Shown one piece after another: positions 41,946-49,356 of a stretch of 64,000 nt of DNA. The position numbers and the translations under genes were made by a program. The notes beneath the pieces are model-generated. The model was given only the letters and a program-made list of their open reading frames with translations. It did not search any database and was not told the DNA's origin. The stretch's first letter is position 1. Each line of letters begins with the position of its first letter. The stretch comes from Salinisphaera aquimarina (GTDB taxonomy: Bacteria; Pseudomonadota; Gammaproteobacteria; Nevskiales; Salinisphaeraceae), in contig NZ_JBHRSS010000003.1 in NCBI RefSeq assembly GCF_042643355.1, forward strand, positions 124,001 through 188,000. The letters run 5' to 3'.

Positions 41946-42716
41946 TCAGTTGAAGCTATCGTCACCGTCGCCCACGTTGTAATAACGGCTCTGGCGCAGT
42001 GGAAAATCCGGATGACCTGTCTCGTCCTGCGCCCGCCCGCGTGCATACGCCAGCGCCGCCGGGTCGCGCTCACGCGAACCGCCGTAGTAAACCCTCGGGA
42101 CATCCCCCATGCGGATGACCAGCCCGCGCAGGACCGCCCACGCCTGCGCACCGGTCAGCCCTTCTCCGGGCGCGCTGCAGTAGTAGCCGAACAGTGTTCG
42201 AGCGGGACGATGCCGCGGGTCATCCACCACCGAGTCCCAGGCCCGCGAAAACGCCAGGCAGCCGCGCCGGCCGGCGTCTCCCCGGTGCTCGTACAGGGCA
42301 TAACGCAGCGTCCGGCCATCGTCCCTGAACAACCGCGTCTCACCCCAGTTTTCGATCACTTCGGCGTTCCCGCGCACCGCGTTGAAGCGCCAGCCTCGAG
42401 TCAGCGAACGCAGCGCGTAGGGCGAGAACTCGAGGGCGGTCTGGCGGCCGTTGGCCAGGCTGTAGATCGCTTCGGCACGGGCCGCGCCGTCGACGCGCAG
42501 ATACTGCTCATATTCGGACGGATCGCGATAGGCGACCGCGCGAACGCTCGGCGTGCCGTCGAAACCGGCGGTGAAATCCAGGGCCTGCTGCCCGGGCGCG
42601 ACGAACGTGGTGGCCGGCGGCTCGATACGCAGCAACGCGCATCCGCACAGCCCAAGGGCAATAACCCCGGTTATGACCGCACGCCACCAACTCGGCCTCC
42701 GTTCATGCGTACTCAC
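41946..42716 (-). CDS. Hypothetical lipoprotein
   Basis: This 256-residue protein begins with a basic stretch and hydrophobic WWRAVITGVIALGLCGCALL, a lipoprotein signal with lipobox LCGC (lipid Cys about residue 26; Cys at -2 is unusual). The mature region resembles no family I can name. Features include repeated Tyr/Arg/Asp-rich segments (YEQYLRVDGAARAEAIYSLA, YYGGSRERDP) and a C-terminal FPLRQSRYYNVGDGDDSFN. It lies 12 bp after the DUF4442 gene's stop on the same strand and may be co-transcribed with it. Confidence 0.7.
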   Translation of the reverse strand: MSTHERRPSWWRAVITGVIALGLCGCALLRIEPPATTFVAPGQQALDFTAGFDGTPSVRAVAYRDPSEYEQYLRVDGAARAEAIYSLANGRQTALEFSPYALRSLTRGWRFNAVRGNAEVIENWGETRLFRDDGRTLRYALYEHRGDAGRRGCLAFSRAWDSVVDDPRHRPARTLFGYYCSAPGEGLTGAQAWAVLRGLVIRMGDVPRVYYGGSRERDPAALAYARGRAQDETGHPDFPLRQSRYYNVGDGDDSFN

Positions 42717-42728
42717 GATGGCAGCCGT

Positions 42729-43211
42729 TCACGCGGCGGCGCGGTCTTTTGGCGTCACCCACATGGTGATCAGTGCCCGGAAGACGACCGTCTCGTGCTT
42801 GTCGTAGACCTCCACCCTGACCCGGTAGTCGCTGGCCGTGGCCAGATCCAGCGCACCGTCGGGGCTCGCGACGGCGCTGAGATCCGTCGCCGCTTTCTTC
42901 AGATACTCCACCGTCATGCCCTTCGGGATCCAGCGATGGGTGGTCGGCAGCGTGACCTCGGTCATCAGGCCGCCGGCGAACTCGGCCATATTGCACATGG
43001 CGATCGCGTGCACCGTGCCGATATGGTTCTGTACCGCCCGACGCTTGCGGATCGACACACGCGCATGCTCCGGCGCCAGCGCATCGAGATGCGGGCGGAT
43101 GCTGCCGAAATAAGGCGCCTTGAGACAGACCGCCCGCGAGAACGCCCAGCGGCCGCCCGGTTTGGTCGACAGCGTGTTCCACATCGTCAGTACGCGACTG
43201 GTATTGCTCAT
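42729..43211 (-). CDS. DUF4442 hotdog-fold protein (thioesterase-like)
   Basis: A 160-residue protein with the DUF4442 order: MWNTLSTKPGGRWAFSRAVC, LKAPYFGSIRPHLDALAPEH, VSIRKRRAVQNHIGTVHAIA (active-site Asn-His region), MCNMAEFAGGLMTEVTLPTT, and a C-terminal VVFRALITMWVTPKD. The fold resembles PaaI-type acyl-CoA thioesterases, with HAIAMCNMAE standing at the active-site helix. The acyl substrate is unknown. It is divergent from the encapsulin operon, with 166 bp between. Confidence 0.85.
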   Translation of the reverse strand: MSNTSRVLTMWNTLSTKPGGRWAFSRAVCLKAPYFGSIRPHLDALAPEHARVSIRKRRAVQNHIGTVHAIAMCNMAEFAGGLMTEVTLPTTHRWIPKGMTVEYLKKAATDLSAVASPDGALDLATASDYRVRVEVYDKHETVVFRALITMWVTPKDRAAA

Positions 43212-43377
43212 GCGCGACTTCTATCGGGCGGGGTTGAATAGTCCTCTACGTTATCACCGGCCGCTGTCGCTGGCTTGTCGATGGCCTTCCATACGCCCGA
43301 CCGATTCGCCGCGGCACTTGACGGCACCGCGCCTCACGCCTCAATCATGTGAGCCTGAATCGTAATCGGAGAACGAC

Positions 43378-43761
43378 ATGGCCGAATCGAGTGGCTCGTT
43401 TCACGAGCCCATCGAACTGCTTTCGCCCGAGACGCTGGAAGCCCACCGCGGTCTCGTCTCGCTCATGGAAGAACTGGAAGCCGTCGACTGGTACAGCCAG
43501 CGCATCGATGCCACCCAGGACCCCGCCCTCAAGGCGCTGCTCACGCACAACCGCGACGAGGAGAAGGAACACGCCATGATGACGCTGGAATGGCTGCGCC
43601 GGCGCGATCCCGCGCTCGACGAACAGATGCGCATCTATCTGTTTGGCGAGGGCAGTATCCTCAAGGCCGAAGAGAAGGCCATGGATGACGACGACAACGC
43701 CCCCGCCGGCGGCACCGACGGCTCGCTGGGCATTGGCAGCCTCAAGGAGTCGCACGCATGA
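43378..43761 (+). CDS. Encapsulated ferritin-like protein (EncFtn)
   Basis: A 127-residue two-helix ferritin that is the cargo of the encapsulin encoded next. Ferroxidase residues sit in LVSLMEELEAVDWYSQRID (Glu and Tyr) and HNRDEEKEHAMMTLEWL (the E-x-x-H metal pair), as in the Rhodospirillum/Haliangium EncFtn family, where a decamer of dimers forms the metal site. After an acidic linker (DDDDNAPAGGTDG), the tail GSLGIGSLK (115-123) is the encapsulation peptide. The stop overlaps the start of the shell gene by 4 bp, the usual translational coupling. The start follows CGGAGAACG. Confidence 0.95.
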   Translation: MAESSGSFHEPIELLSPETLEAHRGLVSLMEELEAVDWYSQRIDATQDPALKALLTHNRDEEKEHAMMTLEWLRRRDPALDEQMRIYLFGEGSILKAEEKAMDDDDNAPAGGTDGSLGIGSLKESHA

Positions 43762-44561
43762 ATCATCTACACCGAGAACTCGCACCGATCACGCCGGCCG
43801 CCTGGGACGAAATCGACGACGAAGCCCGGCAGACCCTCAAGCGCATGCTCGCCGGGCGCAAGCTGTTCGATTTCAGCGGCCCGCACGGCTGGGATCAGGC
43901 GGCCGTCAATCTGGGCCGAGTCAGGGCGCTCGAGGACGCGCCGGTCTCCGGCGCCCGCCTGCGCCAGCGTGTGGTACAGCCGTTGATCGAAGCCCGTATC
44001 CCTTTCGAGATCGATCGAGACGAGCTCGAAGCGGCGGCTCGAGGTGCTTCCGACATCGATCTGGACAGCGTGACCGAGGCCGCGCGCAAGGCCGCGATGA
44101 TGGAGGACGGCGCCGTGTTCAACGGCTATGCGGCGGCCGGCATCACCGGCGTCATGCAGACCACCGAGCACGAGCATCTGACCATCGGCGAGGACTACAG
44201 CCAGTACCCGGGCCTGGTCGCCGAAGCCACCAACACCCTGCGCAGTGTCGGCGTGGACGGCCCGTATGCCATCGCGCTCGGGCCACGCTGCTATACCGAA
44301 CTCACCCGCACCACCGAACAGGGTTATCCGGTGATGGAGCATGTCCGGCGGCTGCTCAAGGGGCCGATCGTATGGGCGCCGGCAGTCGACGGTGCGGTGA
44401 TCGTGAGCCTGCGCGGCGGCGACTTCGAACTGCACGTCGGCCAGGATTTCTCCATCGGCTACAGCAGCCACTCGGATTCGAGCGTGCAGTTGTACATCCA
44501 GGAAAGCTTCACATCACTGGTCTTCGGCCCGGAAGCCGCGGTGCCACTGCGCCACGGGTGA
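43758..44561 (+). CDS. Encapsulin shell protein (family 1)
   Basis: This 267-residue HK97-fold protein begins MNHLHRELAPITPAAWDEID, the typical family 1 N-terminal helix that binds the cargo peptide. Characteristic parts are RKLFDFSGPHGWDQAAVNLG, the P-domain/E-loop region (IDLDSVTEAARKAAMMEDG, FNGYAAAGITGV), YPVMEHVRRLLKGPIVWAPA and the C-terminal GQDFSIGYSSHSDSSVQLYI plus QESFTSLVFGPEAA. It assembles into a protein nanocompartment with the upstream ferritin, storing iron and protecting against it. A long perfect hairpin lies 10 bp after the stop. Confidence 0.96.
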   Translation: MNHLHRELAPITPAAWDEIDDEARQTLKRMLAGRKLFDFSGPHGWDQAAVNLGRVRALEDAPVSGARLRQRVVQPLIEARIPFEIDRDELEAAARGASDIDLDSVTEAARKAAMMEDGAVFNGYAAAGITGVMQTTEHEHLTIGEDYSQYPGLVAEATNTLRSVGVDGPYAIALGPRCYTELTRTTEQGYPVMEHVRRLLKGPIVWAPAVDGAVIVSLRGGDFELHVGQDFSIGYSSHSDSSVQLYIQESFTSLVFGPEAAVPLRHG

Positions 44562-44570
44562 ACGCACACG

Positions 44571-44601
44571 GCCGCGGATAACGACAGGGGTTATCCGCGG
44601 C
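44571..44601. terminator. Hairpin after the encapsulin operon
   Basis: GCCGCGGATAAC (44571-44582) pairs perfectly with GTTATCCGCGGC (44590-44601) around a 7-base loop, a very stable 12-bp stem. A following T-run is missing. It sits between the convergent encapsulin gene and His-rich lipoprotein gene and may end both transcripts. Confidence 0.6.
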
Positions 44602-44619
44602 TATTGACGATGTCACGTC

Positions 44620-44862
44620 TCAATGGTCGTCATCGCCTTGGTCGTTGTCGTTGCCTCGACCGTGGTGACGACGCTTGTCGTGGACATCGTGATGGCCACG
44701 ATCGTCCCGGTCATAATCGCGATCGTGGTGGCGGCGATCATACTGCGCATCGCCGTGATCGGAGCGATGATCGCCACGTTCGTGGTCATCATCGTGATAG
44801 CGCGGATGGGCGCAGCCGACAACGACCAGCATCAGCGGCAGGGCCAGTAACAGACGTTTCAT
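44620..44862 (-). CDS. His/Asp-rich small lipoprotein
   Basis: Start ATG 44862, with GAGG upstream, gives 80 residues: a lipoprotein signal (MKRLLLALPLMLVVVGCAHP, lipobox VVGC, Cys17), then a mature part made almost entirely of His, Asp and Arg (HDDDHERGDHRSDHGD, RRHHDRDYDRDDRGHHD). Such tails commonly bind divalent metals (nickel, zinc, cobalt, copper). The convergent encapsulin operon and the divergent glycine-zipper gene with a His/Asp tail make a metal-related local theme plausible. Low-complexity sequence may also make alignment misleading. Confidence 0.7.
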   Translation of the reverse strand: MKRLLLALPLMLVVVGCAHPRYHDDDHERGDHRSDHGDAQYDRRHHDRDYDRDDRGHHDVHDKRRHHGRGNDNDQGDDDH

Positions 44863-44998
44863 GGGAACCTCGGAAGATGAATCCTGGAATGACGGCGACG
44901 ACGCTAGGACCGTTGGCCTGAACGGTTCGTGAAGCAGACGATCCGCCCCGCAGTACACGCTGCTACCCAATCGGGCCATTCATGAAGGATTCAGCGTT

Positions 44999-45019
44999 TA
45001 TCGTTAAATTGTGACTGAA
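44999..45019 (+). promoter_or_regulatory. Conserved upstream element of glycine-zipper gene, copy 1
   Basis: TATCGTTAAATT (44999-45010), three variable bases and ACTGAA (45014-45019) lie 63 bp before the start of the glycine-zipper gene. An identical arrangement, TATCGTTAAATT-N3-ACTGAA, lies 62 bp before the paralogous gene at 59091. The identity within otherwise different flanks and the fixed distance suggest a shared promoter or operator, of unknown factor. Confidence 0.6.
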
Positions 45020-45061
45020 ACATTTGAACGCTACGCTCGAACCGCTTAGCCGGGAGACCTC

Positions 45062-45376
45062 ATGAAAAAAACAGCACACAAGACACTCGCCCTCGCGGTC
45101 GTACTCAGCGCACTGGCCAGCACACCGGCACTCGCGCTCGACGACGACACCGTGGATTCCGCCATCGGTGGCGGGCTTGGCGGCGCAGCCGGCGCCGCTA
45201 TCGGCAACGAGGTCGGCGGCAAGACCGGCGCAGTGCTTGGCGGCGCGGCCGGCGCCGCAGGTGGCACCTATATCACCAACGACGGCGATGGCCGTGGCCA
45301 CGACGACCACGACTACGATCGTCATCGCGATCACGACGATCACGATCGTGGTCGTCATCATGGTCACCACGACTGA
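45062..45376 (+). CDS. Exported glycine-zipper protein with His/Asp-rich tail
   Basis: A 104-residue protein. The start ATG 45062 (GGGAGACC upstream) opens a signal peptide (KTLALAVVLSALASTPALA, cleavage near Ala26). A glycine zipper follows (about 34-68: AIGGGLGGAAGAAIGNEVGG, KTGAVLGGAAGAAGGTYI) as found in membrane-spanning Gly-zipper outer membrane proteins. The last 35 residues are His/Asp/Arg-rich (HDDHDYDRHRDHDDHDRGRH), a probable metal-binding tail. A paralogue at 59091-59411 shares signal peptide and zipper but ends in a Tyr/Asp/Arg/Asn-rich tail instead, and the upstream element is shared too. A terminator follows. Confidence 0.8.
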   Translation: MKKTAHKTLALAVVLSALASTPALALDDDTVDSAIGGGLGGAAGAAIGNEVGGKTGAVLGGAAGAAGGTYITNDGDGRGHDDHDYDRHRDHDDHDRGRHHGHHD

Positions 45377-45432
45377 CAGCTCGTTGATCAATTATTGATC
45401 GGTGCCTAAACGCACCGGCTCTCACGCCCCCG

Positions 45433-45460
45433 AGCCGCTGCCTTGACGGTAGCGGCTTTT
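45433..45460 (+). terminator. Probable terminator of the His-rich glycine-zipper gene
   Basis: AGCCGCTGCC (45433-45442) pairs with GGTAGCGGCT (45448-45457) with one mismatch, ending in four T residues (45457-45460). Two further small dyads (GATCAAT-T-ATTGATC and CGGTGC-N6-GCACCG) lie between it and the gene end. The T-run is short. Confidence 0.55.
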
Positions 45461-45495
45461 CCGTGCCCGGGCGTCTGATCGCACGCCGGTCCGAC

Positions 45496-45819
45496 TTACC
45501 AGATGACCGACAACAACCAGAACGCGGCCATACCGGTGACGATGGTGTAGAGCACGCTGCGCGTGCGCCAGGCCACAAGCGCGGCGGCCGCGGCCGCCCA
45601 CAGACGCAGATTCTCGGTCGGCCAGACAATGGCGTCCTGCTGAATCAGAATCGCCGGCCATACGATCGCCGAGAAGACAGCCACCGGCACGAAGCGCAGC
45701 GCATGGCGGATCGTGGCCGGCAGTTCCAGGGAATCGACCAGGGCCAGGAACGACCAGCGCAACAGGAACGTCACCAGCCCGGCGAGGCTGATCGTCACCC
45801 AGGACATGGCCCCGCTCAT
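45496..45819 (-). CDS. azlD: Branched-chain amino acid exporter small subunit AzlD
   Basis: A 107-residue membrane protein with about four helices (about 8-28, 40-60, 67-87, 90-107) and the AzlD pattern TFLLRWSFLALVDSLELPAT and LRFVPVAVFSAIVWPAIL. With AzlC it forms an efflux system for branched-chain amino acids (as AzlCD in Bacillus, BrnFE in Corynebacterium). Its start overlaps the stop of azlC by 4 bp. Confidence 0.9.
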   Translation of the reverse strand: MSGAMSWVTISLAGLVTFLLRWSFLALVDSLELPATIRHALRFVPVAVFSAIVWPAILIQQDAIVWPTENLRLWAAAAAALVAWRTRSVLYTIVTGMAAFWLLSVIW

Positions 45820-46535
45820 GTGTCCTGCCCGCGCCTGTCACGGACCGTTGCTACGCCCACGCCCGCCATGATCCCTGCGATCGCGCCGACGATGAGCCCC
45901 ATGTTCCACGGCAGGTCATGGCCGAATACCGCCACGATGCCGGCGATCAGGGCTGCGGCCAAGGTCGCCCGGTCGACGATCGCCGGCAGCAGCAGCGCGA
46001 GAAAGGTCAGCGGCACCGCGAAATCCAGCCCCCAGTCGGCCGGCAGGCGCGCGCCCAGCAACGCGCCCGCCGCCAGGGTGATCTGCCATCCGCACCAGAA
46101 CGGCAGCGCTGCACCGAGCACGAAGGCCACCCGCTGATCACGTCGATCTCGCTCGGCGAAGCCGTACAGACCGACGATGTAGGACTGGTCAGTCAGAAGA
46201 TAGCCGATCAACGCCCGGGTGCGCCGCCGCGCGCCGCGAAAATGCGGGGCGATGGAGGCGCTGTACATGGTGAATCGGAGATTGATGAAAAATACCGTCA
46301 CCAGAATCACGAGCAAGGGCGCGCCGTCGTGCATGAGCTGCATCGCGGCGATTTGCGACGAGCCGGCAAACACGAAAACCGAGAAGACACTGGCCATGAA
46401 CGGCGACAGCCCCAGTCGCACGGCCACCACGCCCACGATCGCCGCGAACGGGAGCACGCTGATCAGCAACGGCAATACGGCCTTGGTACCGGCCGCGAAA
46501 TCGGGGTACAGGCGGCGCAACGGCGTCTGACTCAC
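45816..46535 (-). CDS. azlC: Branched-chain amino acid exporter large subunit AzlC
   Basis: This 239-residue, 7-8-helix membrane protein has the AzlC signatures FAAGTKAVLPLLISVLPFAA, VFVFAGSSQIAAMQL, VFFINLRFTMYSASIAPHFR and YLLTDQSYIVGLYGF. It couples with azlD (4-bp overlap) to form the efflux pump. A likely regulator is not adjacent. The sequence 46536-46778 beyond the start shows no gene. Confidence 0.93.
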   Translation of the reverse strand: MSQTPLRRLYPDFAAGTKAVLPLLISVLPFAAIVGVVAVRLGLSPFMASVFSVFVFAGSSQIAAMQLMHDGAPLLVILVTVFFINLRFTMYSASIAPHFRGARRRTRALIGYLLTDQSYIVGLYGFAERDRRDQRVAFVLGAALPFWCGWQITLAAGALLGARLPADWGLDFAVPLTFLALLLPAIVDRATLAAALIAGIVAVFGHDLPWNMGLIVGAIAGIMAGVGVATVRDRRGQDT

Positions 46536-46778
46536 TCATATTCTCCGGGGGCAAGCCGATCGGCCCGCGACGCGTCTGCCGCCCGCGGGGTTACCGCGCA
46601 GGCTGGCAAACGAACCATTCTTTCGGACTGGGCAGTTTCGGCCCGGCCACGACCCGAGCGAATCGGCTGAAACGAAGCACGACCAGTGCCGGCGCCGGGC
46701 CAGGCTAGACCAGGCCAGCGTTTTCGATGGCGGCTCGGTCGACGCCGGCCGGAATCAGGCCGCGCGCCGCCGGCAACC

Positions 46779-46880
46779 TTATTTCGCTTTTTCCTTGGCG
46801 GCCTTGGCCGCTCTCTTTTCCAAAAGCGTCTTGGCTGGCTTCTTCTTCTCGCTCTTCTTGCGGTCCATTCCCTTGCTCAT
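46779..46880 (-). CDS. Tiny Lys-rich protein, second gene of a coupled pair
   Basis: A 33-residue protein beginning MSKGMDRKKSEKKKPAKTLL and continuing EKRAAKAAKEKAK. A ribosome binding site GGAGAG precedes it, and its ATG overlaps the upstream stop by 4 bp (ATGA), evidence that it is translated. Very similar small Lys-rich proteins occur in pseudomonads and other gammaproteobacteria, although no function is known. The composition suggests nucleic-acid or ribosome association. Confidence 0.7.
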   Translation of the reverse strand: MSKGMDRKKSEKKKPAKTLLEKRAAKAAKEKAK

Positions 46881-47017
46881 GACGTGCTCTCCGGCGGCTC
46901 CTGCGTGCGGTCGGTGGCTTCCTTGCGTTCACGCTTTTTCTGACGCTTTTCTTCCTGCTGCTGGCTCTTCTTGAGCTCTCGTTGCCGTCGCTCGAACTGA
47001 TAATTCGTTTTCGCCAT
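46877..47017 (-). CDS. Small Lys/Arg/Glu-rich conserved protein
   Basis: A 46-residue protein from ATG 47017 (AGGA upstream): MAKTNYQFERRQRELKKSQQ then QEEKRQKKRERKEATDRTQE. The opening MAKTNYQFEKRQKEL is a recurrent pattern in gammaproteobacterial small proteins that I recall without a named function. The sequence predicts a single charged helix. It overlaps the following 33-codon gene by 4 bp, so the two form a coupled unit. Confidence 0.75.
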   Translation of the reverse strand: MAKTNYQFERRQRELKKSQQQEEKRQKKRERKEATDRTQEPPESTS

Positions 47018-47253
47018 ATTTGTATCCTGCGTGGTCGCGGGCGGAAGCGGGCCGAACAATGACCTAGTCTAGTCTGAAATCCGGCGTCGCGGGCACACCA
47101 TCGCTCGCGCGCCGATTGCGGCTGCGTCGATATCGATCCCGCGGCATCGTCGACACGAGGTTGCCGCCGATGCCGCGCGTGAAAAGCCCGCTCGGCGGCC
47201 CCCACTTGGTTATCATCGGACGGTAATTTCGACCTGTACAGCGCCGTCCCTAA

Positions 47254-48012
47254 ATGACCAAGGCCCTGATTGCCGTCCTCTTCACGCTGCTCGCGCTCAG
47301 CCTTGCCGGCTGTGTCACGCCTGCCGGCACATCCGGGGCGACGTCCGCCCCACAGCCGCTCGACGCGCCGGGCGATCGCCCGGCCGACTGGATTGGCCGC
47401 TGGCACGCGCCGAGCGGGCGCTTCATTCAGATCATGCCGACGGCCCGGTCCGGCTATTTCGAGCTCACGCTGGGCGACGCCGCCGGCCACGAGACCAACA
47501 TGGCGGCCCTGGCCAGCGACGGACGGCTTTATTTCACCCGTGCGGGCGAGGCACTGGCGCTGCGCCCCGGCAACGGCGCCGAAACCGGCGTTGCCGCGCT
47601 GGCCGGGCGCCGTCTTTGCCTGATCGTGGTACCCGGGCCCGAGGGCTATTGCCGAACGCCGGACACCGCCGATGCGCTGCCGCTGACCACAGGCGCCTAT
47701 GCGCCGGTCTCTCAGGATTGCTGGGAGCCAACGCCCGCCGATCTGGTGTATTTCGATGGCCAGATACTGACCACGCCGGCGGCACCGCGGTGTGCAACGC
47801 CGCTGCTCGATCACACCGGCGTCATCTTCTCTCTGGGCAGCCAGTGCACGACCACGGCCGGTGCGACAGCGCCGCCGGCATCGGCCACGGCGCGGGTGAC
47901 CGTGGTCGACGATAAGCGCTTTGCCCTGGACGACGCACAGGGCGACACCGCGTTATACCAATACTGCCCGACCAGTCACCTACCGACCGCGTTGCGCCTG
48001 CGCAGCCGCTGA
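47254..48012 (+). CDS. Hypothetical lipoprotein
   Basis: A 252-residue protein with a lipoprotein signal (TKALIAVLFTLLALSLAGCV, lipobox LAGC, Cys20), a Thr/Ser/Pro-rich linker and a beta-rich domain: GRWHAPSGRFIQIMPTARSG, YFELTLGDAAGHETNMAALA, DGRLYFTRAGEALAL, LAGRRLCLIVVPGPEGYCR. Six Cys residues may form disulphides. I do not recognise the family. Localisation in the periplasm or outer membrane is expected. Neighbours give no functional clue. Confidence 0.7.
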   Translation: MTKALIAVLFTLLALSLAGCVTPAGTSGATSAPQPLDAPGDRPADWIGRWHAPSGRFIQIMPTARSGYFELTLGDAAGHETNMAALASDGRLYFTRAGEALALRPGNGAETGVAALAGRRLCLIVVPGPEGYCRTPDTADALPLTTGAYAPVSQDCWEPTPADLVYFDGQILTTPAAPRCATPLLDHTGVIFSLGSQCTTTAGATAPPASATARVTVVDDKRFALDDAQGDTALYQYCPTSHLPTALRLRSR

Positions 48013-48182
48013 GCAACCCCACCTGCCGGTTCTCGTCACCGACAGCCTCTTCCCGGACACCGTCGTGCATGATCGAGTCGCCGTATTTTATTCCGGCCCG
48101 GAAACGAACGCGGCGATAGCGACCATCCATCCACGCAGGCGCGCAGGGTCTATCTGATCACGATCTTCATATCGCGCCACGC

Positions 48183-48761
48183 ATGAACAAGAATCCGAAT
48201 CCGCAGGGCAAGGGCACCTCGCCGGTGCTTGCCACACTGGAGACCCAGCGCGCCGGGCTGGCCCAGGTCCCGCCCAAGCAGATCGACCAGGTGACCACCG
48301 AACTGTTCACCTCGTTGTTCGTGCTCGACAGCGAATTCCGCTTCAAGCCCGTGGTCGGCAAACGTTATTTCCTGTATCGGAAAGAGACGCATTTCTGGCT
48401 CGGCCTGACCCCGCCCGGCATGCTCGGCGAAGCCGTGGCCGGACGATTCATCGGCACCTGCACGCTGCAACGGGATCTGACCTGGACCATGGCCCTGGAT
48501 GCAGCCGTGGCCGCCGACGACCGCTTCATCGCTTATCTTGGCCAGCGCCGAGCACAACTGGAGTCAAGGCTGGCCGCTGCCGAAACACTGGACGACGTGC
48601 TGCCACGCTACGAGCGCCGCCTGTCGTTCTACCGGCGCGCCGCGGCATTCGCGGTGGCCTGTTCACTCGGCCGCTCGATGGCGTATGCGGGCATCGGCGG
48701 CCTGAGCTACGATCAGGCCCGCGGGCTGCTAACCCACGCTGCGGAAGAGACCGGCAGCTAG
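48183..48761 (+). CDS. DUF2452 protein
   Basis: This 192-residue cytoplasmic protein has the DUF2452 core: LATLETQRAGLAQVPPKQID, FVLDSEFRFKPVVGKRYFLY, HFWLGLTPPGMLGEAVAGRF and IGTCTLQRDLTWTMALDA, followed by a helical C-terminal half. The family has no assigned function. The gene overlaps by 4 bp with the convergent DUF6918-like gene. Confidence 0.82.
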   Translation: MNKNPNPQGKGTSPVLATLETQRAGLAQVPPKQIDQVTTELFTSLFVLDSEFRFKPVVGKRYFLYRKETHFWLGLTPPGMLGEAVAGRFIGTCTLQRDLTWTMALDAAVAADDRFIAYLGQRRAQLESRLAAAETLDDVLPRYERRLSFYRRAAAFAVACSLGRSMAYAGIGGLSYDQARGLLTHAAEETGS

Positions 48762-49240
48762 TTCGCGTGGCGGGCCAGCACGTCGGCGATCTGCGGCATC
48801 GTGTCGATGATCTCGCGTCGTGCGCGGCCGCGCACCCGCTTGTAGCCGGAACTGATCGCGCGGCTGTGAATCCGCTGCGCGCGACGATCAGCCACGCTCA
48901 GCATGGCATCGGCGACGGTTTCGGCGTTGGCAATGAAATGGGCCCGCAGATCAATGGATCCGCTGTTCTGAAAAACGGCATAGCAGGGCTCGAGCTCGGC
49001 AACGAAGCCGGGCATGAGCTCGGTCACGGTACGGGTGACCAGATCCGGCTTGACCTTGAGGGCGACACCGTAGGCGGTGCGCATGGTCATGCCACGTTTC
49101 TTGATCTCTTTTTCGACCAGCGCACAGGCATCGGCAGTGAGCGCGGGAAAGGTCTCCGGCGCGAGCAGACGTTGTGCCAGCGGCCCACGGGCATCGTGAG
49201 CCGACGGACCCTGTTTGTGAGCAGTAGTGGATTCAACCAT
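48758..49240 (-). CDS. DUF6918-like hypothetical protein
   Basis: Start ATG 49240 (AAGGCTGG upstream) gives 160 residues. The pattern LLAPETFPALTADACALVEK, LKVKPDLVTRTVTELMPGFV and AELEPCY resembles the DUF6918 domain (all-helical, about 140 residues), which I recall mainly from actinobacteria. This match is tentative. The C-terminal 40 residues are Arg-rich (RRAQRIHSRAISSGYKRVRG). It is convergent with DUF2452. Confidence 0.6.
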   Translation of the reverse strand: MVESTTAHKQGPSAHDARGPLAQRLLAPETFPALTADACALVEKEIKKRGMTMRTAYGVALKVKPDLVTRTVTELMPGFVAELEPCYAVFQNSGSIDLRAHFIANAETVADAMLSVADRRAQRIHSRAISSGYKRVRGRARREIIDTMPQIADVLARHAN

Positions 49241-49356
49241 GAATGACCAGCCTTTGCAGCGAATGCGTCGATGGTGGTGAATGAAGATGGGCGCTATTCG
49301 ACCACAGCCCGATTGACCCGAATATGAACGAGCCCGCGAATAGCCATAGATCGGGC

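Noticed and set aside
44623..45391. Long valine/isoleucine/threonine-rich frames opposite the His/Asp-rich genes (for example 44963-45391)
   Set aside because: Antisense translation of GAC/CAC/CAT-rich codons gives Val/Met/Ile repeats automatically; the sense frames have signals and ribosome binding sites.
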